DNA of 64,000 bases, from contig JACCGJ010000190.1 in assembly GCA_013407085.1 (NCBI GenBank), positions 62,001-126,000 on the forward strand, in the 5' to 3' direction. The DNA comes from Atriophallophorus winterbourni. Its lineage: Eukaryota; Platyhelminthes; Trematoda; Plagiorchiida; Microphallidae. Positions 24,801 through 36,800 of the stretch are shown here, piece by piece. Below the pieces are notes generated by a model. It was not told the origin of the DNA. It saw only the letters and a program-made list of their open reading frames with translations, and searched no databases. Each line of letters opens with the position of its first letter. Positions within the stretch are counted from its first letter, which is position 1. The position numbers were made by a program, and so were the translations under genes.

Positions 24801-27800
24801 TCCCAGGTCTCTAATGATGGGTTTTGCTGTCGGCAAGCATCATTTCGTACCTTTAATGTGTTCGGCATTTTAGTTTGAAATCAAGGTTTTTTATCGATTT
24901 CTTTGAAACAAATGTGAAGAGATTTGCGAGATCACGGATGCGAGCTCAAACAAAAACCGCGAATAGGCGGGCTGTCAAAGGCACAAAGAGGGTTAATTGA
25001 TAAAGTAAGTTAGGACTAAATGACACATGTATTCTATGTAAGTGCTGTGCTATTCAAACTGTGTTTATCATTCATCTACTGTATTTAAGCAGGAAGAACT
25101 TGCTAGTACTGTCGTTGATTGATTACTTTTGTTCTAGATTGTTCTGTTATTGACAATTGTGGTCTGGCCCAATCGACTATCACACTATCCACGCACTTGA
25201 TACATGTAATACGCGCCTACGCAAACTAACCATTGATTATGGATTAACATTTCCTTTCCTGATATGTATTGTGTATTCTCTTACAATTGGCGAGTTCACT
25301 GAATCCCCCAATGCGTGCGATTTACTGCATCCAGTTGTGGATTATAAAGTACATTGATATTTGACGCGCATCAATGCTGAACAAACTGTTTTATCGGTTT
25401 CTTATAGAAACGATTTGATAAAAAAGCTTAGTACATCCGATTTTTCTATGTACTGCAGTATATACAATATGACCTTCAAACGTCCCTCTTCCCTGCTTGA
25501 GAAGTAACATTTCCGTATTGGTTGGAGTTTGCGCAAGATTATTTTATGTGACCTGAGTCCCAAATCTTCATTAAGCATTACCATTTTTGTTGTTTATTAA
25601 AACAGTTCATGCTTGATCTTGATGTACAGAAAATTTTGATAATTTCATCAATACGATGTGTAACATTCGTTCATTTGTTCCGATATTTTACTTTAAGATA
25701 ATCGCTTCTGATAAAACTGATCCAGTTAAACAAATTCTGGTCCGCGAATGCATGGTACAAGAAATCCGAGATGTAACAGCAGATTCATCATTGAAAGACA
25801 TTGTATTGGAGAGGTCAGTTTCCAGTTGCGTAAAAGTAAAATAAACATTTACAGTGAAACGTGACGTTATTGTCAAAGACAAAATATGATTCAATTGTCG
25901 CAAACTTGTATTAGCGTGAGAGACATTTTTAGTTTATTTCACATCTGGAACTTCCAGATATTTAGGGATTCAAATATTTATGTTAAAAAGGTAATGCGTT
26001 ACAAGACCGCGGGGTTGCAGTATGAATAAAATGTGAAAAGTAATAGTAAATAACGAGTAGTGTATATCAAATATATGACTCATAAACGATGTTTCTTTGC
26101 ATATAAAATCCGATTTCACGTGAAATGTCGCCAGGCAAGGAGAGGCACCAGTTGTTGAAGTTTGGAATTCCAAGGAAATGAAGCACGTACAGCACAAATT
26201 GCAACAAAAATCAATACGGAAACTTGTGGTGTAAAGGGATAAGTCATGTCCATATGTCACACTCCTAAAACAAGTGGCTTATTAAAATTTTTGTTAGACA
26301 CAATTCTATAGATGAGAATAATATCGCGCCATATTCTCATTTGAGTTTTTTTTACCACATTGACCTGGACGTCGCAATCTTTAGGTATAAGGAAAATTAT
26401 GAAGACACATTACCAAGATTCCTGATATGTGATATATTTTAGCGCAGAGAGCAATATCTTTTCGCAGCCATGAAACCAAGACCCCTACTTAATACCTTAT
26501 CGTAGGGTGGCGATAAACGTTCATTATCCTTGGTAGCCTGTAGATATATTTTCTAGCAATCAACAGATCATCAGATTTTCATTTATGTATACTCTAAGGT
26601 ATTTTTCACCGAGCACCATGCCAAGTTTTCAATGCCCAATCGATATCTCCTAACAACATTATTGCCAAGTTTGAACATCGAGCTTTTTCCTGTGTTGAAT
26701 GCCATAACATTCACAGCCGCCAAATCTGACACATCTTCCGAATACCTTTATTGTTTCTCACAATCGTCTGCAGAACTAATTTCATATCATCCGCAAACAA
26801 AACCTTTTTGGATTATATGACGGGTAAAAATCGTTTCTGTATAATAGAAAAAGGAGCGGGCCTCACGCGAATCCTTGTGAAACTCCACTGGTGGTTTTAA
26901 ATTTTTGGGATTGCCCACTGTTTACTCTAACTCGTGCTTGGCGATCTGACAGGTAGTTGCATAACCGTGAGAGGAGTGCTTCACATATTCCTAAACACAT
27001 GTTTTTGAAGTAAGAAATGATGATTGATTCTGTCAAAAGGTTTAGAAATGTCAAAGTAGCAAACGTGAATGCAATTACGTCTATCCAACTTTTTTGTCCA
27101 GTCGCCGGATGCTGTGAGAATATTCATCAGACAGGAGCGAAGAGATCGAAATCCATGCTGCGATGGCAAAAATAAATTACGCGTTTGAAATTGTGAGACC
27201 ATTCTTTCTCAGACGATACCCTCCAAACACACATCTCGTGTGAAAACCGAAAGAAATAGTATAAAAGCTACTTCATCGTCTGAGATGGCACTGTTCATTT
27301 TTTGGGCAAACCGCGCAGTAATAAGGAAACCCTCAACAAACTGCATATTTTAAAATGCATTGTTTCCTGATCAATTTGCAGGTGTAGACCAAACCTCAGA
27401 TGCGTTGTCTTAATAATTCAAGAGTTCCCCAATCTTAAAATTTAATGAACTGTCATTATTCACTGGTTGGAAAACAGGAACAGACCAACTGTCAGCCTCT
27501 TTTGAAGACTGCGCTCAGTGGTTCTTCTGGTCAACCACACAAGACGTTCCGGTTTGTTTGGAAACTATTGTGACAGTTTCAATGTGTAACGATTATTGTT
27601 AACCAGAGGTCCTCCATTCACTTCTATGGCAAGTAGACCACTGACAGCTACTAAGGTAACGAACGCAATTTAGCTTTGATCACATACGGTGTAACAATGT
27701 GCGAGAAGACATTTTCGGCCGCATATAGCTTGTTACTCGTACGATGAGCAGATCTAGATTGAAGAATGCCATACAACACTTGTGAACGAAATTGTTTGTG

Positions 27801-30800
27801 GTTAGCGTTGACTAGAAGTTCCATATAGAATATTAGCAAAGCTTTTAATTTCATCTCTTTAAATTTTCTGTTGATTACACGATAACGGATTGTCAGAATA
27901 ACGTTCACATCACTTTAAATTTCCATTAACATACTATTAGTTGTGAATATGAATTGAGCTGCCTTGTAATTTGCTGAACATTATTTCATTTATCAGTTAC
28001 AACCTTCCGGTAGAAGCAAAAATCAACGAATCGAACCGAATTTCATTTGAGGATGTTCAGATGAATTCCAATTTCGCTCGAATATCTGAATGGGTCAAGT
28101 CTATTTCATGTGAAACTGAGCAGGTGAATGTCCCGATTGAATGTTCCATTCCATACGTCCAATCGAAACATCATTGTTGCGATTCTCCTCTACGGACGAT
28201 GAAATTCCGCAAACAAAAACCAGTCGGTGGCCCCTTGCTGCATCGAACACCAGATACAGATTCATGTACCCAATGTATTACGAGCGCCAATGCCTTCCAC
28301 TCTCCTGTCAGACGTCGTGGAAAATCAGTCCCACCTACCCAGCCCTCACAAGGTATCGAATGTCAGAATGTACATGCAGATTTTTCCTCAAAGAAGTTTA
28401 ATGTTTTCGACACGGGGCCGAATACAATCTCTGAAAGTAATCCGAAACGTTGTCCTGACGGTTCGTCGGATAAGCATATCGAAGTTGAAGAGACGGTGCA
28501 AGACCCTTTTGTTAACCACAAACATACTTTTGCAATGAAAGTGAGGTCTGATTTTCCAGGATTAATAAAATCCGATTCAAACAGCCCAAAGAAAATCGCA
28601 GTATTACAAAATGATATATATCAAATCACGAATAGTCAATCGTGCTCTTGTTTCTACACACCGTTGATGATGAGGAAACATCATACTGTTAAAGGCTTAG
28701 ACTATTCTAGTGTTGATACTGCGCAAAAGCACAAATTGCAAGTCGCGACCGCGAGATCAGCAAGTTCTTCATCTGCGCGTAAATTACTCCTAGCGATTGA
28801 AGAAGGGCAGAATGAAACGAAGACATCTGATCAGGAGCAAAGTAGAAAAAGAGAAATGAGCCTCAGAAAGGTAAGGTTTGCATTTTTCACTGTACAAATA
28901 TGCTATAAAGTTAGACGAAATATACTTTTCCGAGTTTTCTGTCAGCTGAAATTAGTGTCTTTACGTTGTGAAAGCATTTTAACGTGTTGCGATAGCTTGT
29001 GTTGTTGTTGGCCTCCTTCAGTCGATGTCGACCATGGATGTACATCACAATCGCGTAAATGTTCATGTTCTGTAGCTTTTGGAATGACTAAACAGTCCGA
29101 TTCGGGAGGAACAATCTCACCCGCTGCGCTGGCAACGTTAGTCAGATCTCGGTTGTATTGCATCAGTTGAACGCTGGCGACCAGATCTGCATTCAGCAGC
29201 CAAGGGCTGTATCTGCTCCTCTCCAGCTTGCAAATGATGCTTTATACAATGCCTCCAATGTGAGCTGTCAAACGAAAGTTCTTTCCAACTCGCCGGGTCG
29301 ATGCCAAGAGCTTTCATATCTCTTTTGCAAACGTATTTGTACCCCTTGTGTACCTTCACGGTTAATCGAGCTATGGTGATTGTTGTAGTTCAGGCATCAT
29401 CAGGGTCGATAATAAATATCGGATCGATATGACCTCATCTAGATGTTTAGTCGTCTCTGGTCCATACACCACTTGTGGCCTTGCAATATGCCACATCACA
29501 TTCTAGCGTGGTTATATCGAAATCTATTGTCGTGGTTTATCAGCATTCACACATAATGATATCAGCTGATGCATGCAACATGTGGAAAGTCAAAAAACAA
29601 GCAATTAGTGGACTAACTCCTTCCAATCTCGGACTCTTTCAGAAACAGGCTTAGATAGATGCGAGCTAAATACACTGAGATAAACTTTCTTCCGAAATTC
29701 ATTAACCAATTTAATATTCCATTACATCAATTATTCTATCAGCTTCGAGGTCCAGATTCTCTCAGCGGTATGATAACATGCAGCATTAGCTCATATTTTA
29801 AACATTGGCTTCAGGCAGCAACGCGTCCATATAACTGGCTTCCCAAAATCAACAATCAAATCCACATGATACATGCTTCCAGGCGAATGTCGTAAAAAGG
29901 CTGATTATATGTGTCCATTGATAGTATGCTCACAAATAATAGCTACAACCTGCTATGATTATTTTTTCGTTAATTTATTAATGTCCTTTTCTTAACTTTA
30001 GTCAGGAAAAAGTCGTTTGCAGTTTCTCAAGGGCCCGCTATTTGGGAAAGGAAAATCTCACGTTCATAGAAAGCACGATTGTGTTACGACAAAACCCCGA
30101 ACTGATTGGAGTTGCAAAGCATCGTCGAATGGTATCAATTTTGGTGAGATTTCCAACGAGAACGTGACAAAACGGGTCGATCTTCTGCGAACTCCAGCGT
30201 CTCTGTCCTATACTAGAGCAGAAGAGACTACCAGCAGTGGTCGAGGCAGTTCAACGAACGTATCAGCGGAAATACCGGCGGCAAGATATTTACTGAATCC
30301 ATCCCGTTACCGTCGTATACTACCTGACGCAACAAATCAGTCATTTCTCAATTCTCCGAAGAAGGGACAGCTCCAGCATTCGAATTCCCGCCCGAAAAAT
30401 TATCACAGATCCGATAAACTTATACAATATTCTCCTACACGCAACTCACCAAAAGAAATTTCCAATAAAACTGAACCGGGAGTATCGATTTATATACCGA
30501 TCGATAAGCTGTCCGACGATCCTGGACAAGTTGACACCGGTCAACCATTGCTATATAATTTCACGGTGGATCGGCCAAGAAAGCCTGGAGGTCACACGAG
30601 TAGTGGGTATGAAAGTATCGTTCGAGATGGGGAATTATCGTCTCGCACCGATTCAACAAGTAGCAGTTCCATTTACGGTCAAGCGTTAATTAGTCGCCCA
30701 ATTGCTACGGCACAACGCGTACACGTTTCAGACGAGCAAATCAATAGTTCGAATCCCACCGTGTGTTGCTCCCAACAAGAACACACGCATTCAGCCGTAA

Positions 30801-33800
30801 GTTTACAGAGCAACAATAACAGGCTGTTGGGGGAAGACGGGGGTAAAGAACAGACGATGCTATCTGCTGCACGGGCGGTTAACAACGAATCGGAGAAATT
30901 AGAAAAGTTTTCTGGGGATATCGGTAATACAATGTGTAAGTCTATATGTAATCCTGGTTCTTTTCAACTAATCTACATGCTTACATACTTTGAAGATTTA
31001 TGGTAGAACAGATTTAAGGCACTCAGAAAGGCAACTGAATAATGCAGGTGTACTTGTTAAAAAAGCTGCTAGGCTATGGCTAAATATATAACGAAAACAA
31101 GTTAATCATTGGGTCGGTGAGATTAATCTGGTTTAAATTATCATTGTTGTAATTAGTATTCTGATCTCAAAACTGCCCCATGCTGATTTCGTTAAAAGTG
31201 GGTTCTTATTCCGCATCATTATATAATGTAATGCAAAGACAAGGAATTTTATTTGACTCTCTTACAATGATCTGGGGTTTCCCATCTTTAAACTTTATTC
31301 TGTGCAAACGATACCTTCGATTGGCAATCAATTTTCACATTCATTCACCATCAGAGTAGAGTTCCTGCTTCATAAAAAGTCCTGAACGTCACCGTTCAAA
31401 CAGTGGGCCCCATTCTTATCCCAAGAAGTTAAAAGCTCACATCTCGTATTGTACTGTCACTCAAGTGTACTTAATTTATTTCACCTTTTTCACGTGTATG
31501 GTCGTAATAATATAACTGGTCGTGTTTTATTGTCTAGATATAGCTTTAGCATATCCATGTTATATTCGAAACGTCGTCACGAAATCCTGGGAGCATGGAC
31601 CGGACGTTCCAGGTTCTCAGTTTCATAGCTTATCTGTGTTGGTTAGTAATTCATTTCGCTGGTGCGGAAAAATACTATCTACTTGTCGGTTGATTCCTAG
31701 TCCCTTTGCACCCAATGAGGATAGCAGACTGTTGAGAGACGGCACCTTATTGACTGGGGGCTGCCCAGCTTAAGGCGGGCGGTATCCGTCCAATAACACA
31801 GGAGAATCTCTCTCAGCGTCAGAAGCAGCCCCAGGCGCTGAGCACTGCGTCAACCAAGCCATAGCTTTTAACCGGTATCTGCTGCTTTCCATTTTATTAT
31901 TCATAGAAACGGAATGAAGTGTCCTCTCCATTAGTGTTTTGAGATATCAGAGGCGTAAGAAAATCAGTTGTGATTAACAAGGAGCTAAAGCGTATGAAAG
32001 TCGACGTGGCTACCTTGCAAGAGACGCAGCTATCAGATACTAGCAGCTAACAAAAAGAGACTACACATTCTTGGAAAGGCAAGGGCTCCGATGAGCCTAG
32101 ACTGAATTGTGTTGGGTTTGCATACTGACAGAGCATACTAAAAGCAGCATCGGGAGTGAACGGATTTGGACTCTAAATCTGAAGATCATTACTGGCACCA
32201 TTACGTTGGTCAGTTTTTGAACCGACGCTCTCTGCGACGCCCGCTGAAAAAGACGCTTTTTATCATAACCTCATAAAAGTCCTTAAAAACATAACGCAAA
32301 ATACAGTAGAGTGGAATTCGGTGAATTCGATGCCAGAGTTGGTGCAGATTACGAGTCTTAGCAAAACTGTCTCGGAAGGTTTGGAGTAGGTAAAACAAAT
32401 GAAAATGGACAACGCCTTTTAGAACTGTGCACACAGTTCAGACTTTGTGTCAGTAACACTTTCTCTCAAACAAAACACAGTATAAAGTCTCTTGGAAGCA
32501 TCATCGGTTGAACCATTGGCAACAGATTGATCCTGTTCTTTTTAGGCGCATTAGGAAGCTTACTCATCACAAAATCTTATCAAAACGCAGACTGTGACAC
32601 AGAGCATTCACTGGTTTGTGCAAAACTGAAGATTCCACAGACTAGAATTCACCGCGCCAAATTGTCCGATAAGAAGTGTGGCTTACAAGAGATGCGATAC
32701 GACAGGTTAATCGAGCTATTTGAGATTAATGGTGGTAGAGGCGATTGAAACATTGACAGAGGAATGTCCATTCTGAATGTTGTAAGCAAATTGTTTGCTA
32801 AAGTCTTACTGATCCGGCTACAAGTTTTGACTGATAGAGTTTACTCCGAATCTCAATGTGGCTATGGCAGGGGAAGATCAATCGTTTATGTGATCTTCTA
32901 CCTGAGACAACTTCGAGAAAAATGTCGGGAACAGCGTATGCCATTATACGCTGTTATTATTGATTTAACGAAGACATTCGACTACGTCAGCAGGGTGGGT
33001 CTTTTCAAAATATTTGAACTTATAGCCTGCCTCCCAACACTGCTCAAACTCGTTACTTCGTTTCAATATGGCATAAAGAGCACAGTCCATTTTAAATGCT
33101 TCATTTAAAAAGCCATTGAAATTCGTCGAGGCGTCAAACAAGGTATGTTCTTGCTCCCAACTATTTTTCGGCATTTTCTTTGCTCTGCTTCTGAAGAACG
33201 CTTTTAAAGCAATAACAGAAGGAATTTACCTACGCACGCGAAGGGGTGACAGGCTTTTTAATCTGAACCGGTTGAAAGCGCAAACTAAGGTATGGGATGT
33301 GATAATCCGTGACCTGAAGTTTACTGATGCTGCAGCCATTATTGCTCCCTCCCGAGATCGCCTCAAGTCTTTAATGGTGTGCAAAGATTTTGGGCTAAAA
33401 ATCAGCATGAGCATGACCAAAGTCTTTTGACAAGGTATTTTATCGCCTCCAATCATCACAGTAAGAAACTGTCAGCTTCACACAGTACACAATTTAGCAT
33501 ATCTAGGTTCAACCATTGTGGATAACCTCTCGCTAAATACACGGAGATTGTTAATCGGATTGTCAGAGCAACCAACATCTTGTCCCGTTTGAACCCTAGT
33601 GTCTGTGGCAGTTGAAATTAAACCGCGTAATAAATGTGTTCGTTTGCGGCAGTGAAACCTGGACAATTCACGCAATACACGAACGGAAGCTGAGTGCTTT
33701 CAAAAGCTGGCCTGCAGAGCATGTTCTCACTACTACGAGAGCGACGCCTGCGGTGGCATGGCCACATTCTATAGAATGGAAAGTGGTCGTATCCCGAAAG

Positions 33801-36800
33801 ATCTACTCTATGGTGAGTTGCAATCAGGAAGTCGACCATTGGGCAGACCGCACTTGTGGTACAAAGACGTTTGCAAAAGAGATATGAAAGTTCTTGGGAA
33901 GAACTTGCTCTTGAGTGATTTGTCTGTACGAGCTGAGTCATTCAGGCCATTGATAATCGATTTTGAACACGCGACATAGCTTTTGCTACCAATAATGATT
34001 ACCGTAATGTCTTTTTGGTCAAATGCAAATCTGGTGGTCAAACATGTTTTTTGAAAGACAACGAATCAACAGTAAAGTCACTTCAACTAATGGAAACATG
34101 TACATGGTATGCTCAAGGAATTTGCCTCTTTCAACCTCATCCAATTGTGGTTGTGATAATAAATTTTTACGCTACTGTTGTATTTGGGTTAAAGCAGTTC
34201 AGAAAAAATCAGATAACATTCACACAATGTTTGGCAAATTACATTGAGTTAGAAATATTTGAACTTGATTATTTTTTAATAACTCGCATTTCAATTTTTA
34301 GCATTTGATTTAGACCTAATATCAGAAACGGAATGCTACCTATATAACGATCTCAGGTATTTCTAGTTTTTTGTAAAAGTTGATTAGTATCGGTTTTGAA
34401 AACGTTTAAATTTATTAGGTAACACCTTATTAGTCTATTTGTCTTTAGGATTTTTATCGATGCTGCCAATCATTTTAATTTTTGGACTGAATACTCTCCA
34501 TATACTTGAATAATCAGCTTGATATGGTTCTTACCCGAGTTTCGGAGTTAGAAAATTAATGAAACACAATCTAAATTCCACAACTTGTGAGATATTTATA
34601 AGTTAACAAAGTAACCTCTGATCAAGTATCACTAATTCACACACAGCGGCCTCCTCATCGTCCTCAACTTCTCGTCGGAGTCGATCTGCGCCGACGCGTT
34701 CCGAAGACACTTCTGAAGAGACCACCAGTAGTCCGGTCAGTGTGCGTTACGTGCCTCCAAAAGATCGAATCGCCAACACGCAGTCGTTGAACTCTAGCAC
34801 CGAGAATAATGAAACGCAAAAGTACAATGAAATGTCTGATGATCATTCAGTGGAAATTAACGTATGTTCGAAGCATTATTGTTTCTCTCATACCCTTACA
34901 CACTTCCGTTAATTAATAAATGGGACTATGTATATTGCTCGTGATCTCTGTGTACGTATTACATGAAAGGCGAAACGTTTATATTGGGAATGTTGTTGTT
35001 GCTGGCATTCTTTGGTAGAGGTCAAACATGGATTTACATCACGATGGTTTCATGCTACACAGCTTTTAAAATGACTTAACAGTCCGATTCTGAGGAGGCA
35101 GTCTCTCCCGCTGCGCTCGCAGTGATAAGCAGTACTTCATCGATCAGCGTCAGTTGCACGCCGGCGGCGTGATCTGCACTCAGCAGCCAAGAACTGTATC
35201 TTCTCTTCACACAGTGCCTCTGAAGTGAGTGGTCAAGAGCAACTTCTTCCCAACTCGTAAGGCCAATGCTGAGAGCTTTCATATCTCTTTTGAATACGTA
35301 TTTGTACCACTAGTGAGGTTTGCCCAAAGGTTGACTTCCTGATTTCATTTCACCATAGAGTACATTTTTGAAATATGACAATTTTCCATTATGTACACGT
35401 GACCCAGCCAGCGTAGGCGAACGTGCTCAGTAGACCAGCTTTAGAAATCACTTTAGCATTCGTTACTTTGTCAATCTACGATATGTTCACGGAACGTTTT
35501 TCATTCGTGTCTTGCGTGGGTGGTCCAGGTTTCACTGCCGTAGAGTGAAGCATTTAGTACGCACGCGCTGTATACCATCATCTATGTCTTCGGAGTCAAC
35601 TGGCGGTTTTGACTAGACACAAGATTCAAACGAGACAAGTTGGCAGCTGCTTTGCCAATTCATGTATCAAACTCCGTGTCTAGCGAGAGGTTATGCACAA
35701 TTGTTGAAACAATATATGTGAAATGAAATACTGGTTCAAGCAGACAGTTTTTCAAATATCTGAACTGTAATACCATCAACATCGTGTTCATTAGCCATCG
35801 TCAGCCAGAAATACTAAATGAGAGCATTGCTTTGATGACAATAAACATCTTATTATTGGTGCTAATCAAGAGATAAGTGGTCGATAAATAATCACGAATG
35901 TAACAGCGGGCACTTTTTCGTAATTTAAATACAACGTTTCCATGAATGAGGCTCAATATCAAATGATTGCTAGTTGGACTTCAAAGAAATGCAAAAAAGA
36001 GACCGAGACTGGAATGTCTACTCTAGTATAGGTGAGCTGCGAAATGGTCACAGTAAAGTAAATAACCTTGAGAATTTCTTGATAGCTTTATTGTATGAAC
36101 TTTATCACATACGTTTAGCGTTTTGCAGTATGTTTTTTACTAAGCTTATTTATCTCGAAGTGCTTAACTGCAACGTACTTTGCAACACAGGAAATGCTAA
36201 CGCAAATTCGCTACGAAAAGATACGTGACCTCCTATCTCAACAAGTCTCGTTGAAACGTGAGTTGTTGCGTACAAAAGAACACCTGCTGGCTGAACCAAA
36301 TACATGGAGTTTCGGATGTAAGTATTTTTTTATGTTCTTATCTTCTTTGGCAACTCACAAACTTGTATCGCAGTTTTCTAAGGAACTGATGAATAATGAA
36401 TAGATTTAACAAAATCCGCACTGGTTTGCATTTACGTCACACTCCCTACGAGCGGTTTCGTGCTGTTGGCACTCTTCAGGTGGGACAGTACGATCAAGAT
36501 CCCTATACCATAAACAGCAAAGAAACAGTCATCCCGGTTGGTGTAACCCATCTGCATGTCTGTGGGCACATACGATTGAACAGATTGGTTGTGCCACACC
36601 TATCAAACAGTGGCTTTCAAGCTCAACTTGTTAGGCATTTTTCCTCTGTTTCAACGCAGCGGATCCTGACGGCACTGTCACTAACCGATGAGTGAGCCCA
36701 GCACAAATCCGGTCTTGGAGTGAGAGTGATGGATATGCATACAAATGTGCATTCCTTGGCAAATAGTTTTATTTTTCATTGCAGTATTCACATATCCTAC

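Noticed and set aside
27651..27908. 85-codon frame on the - strand
   Set aside because: Looked at as an element fragment, but no RT, gag or integrase motif could be found.
28942..29359. Continuation of the large KIF26 frame beyond 28870
   Set aside because: The frame runs into the reverse complement of an RTE-like C-terminus and a strong donor at 28871 gives the correct phase.
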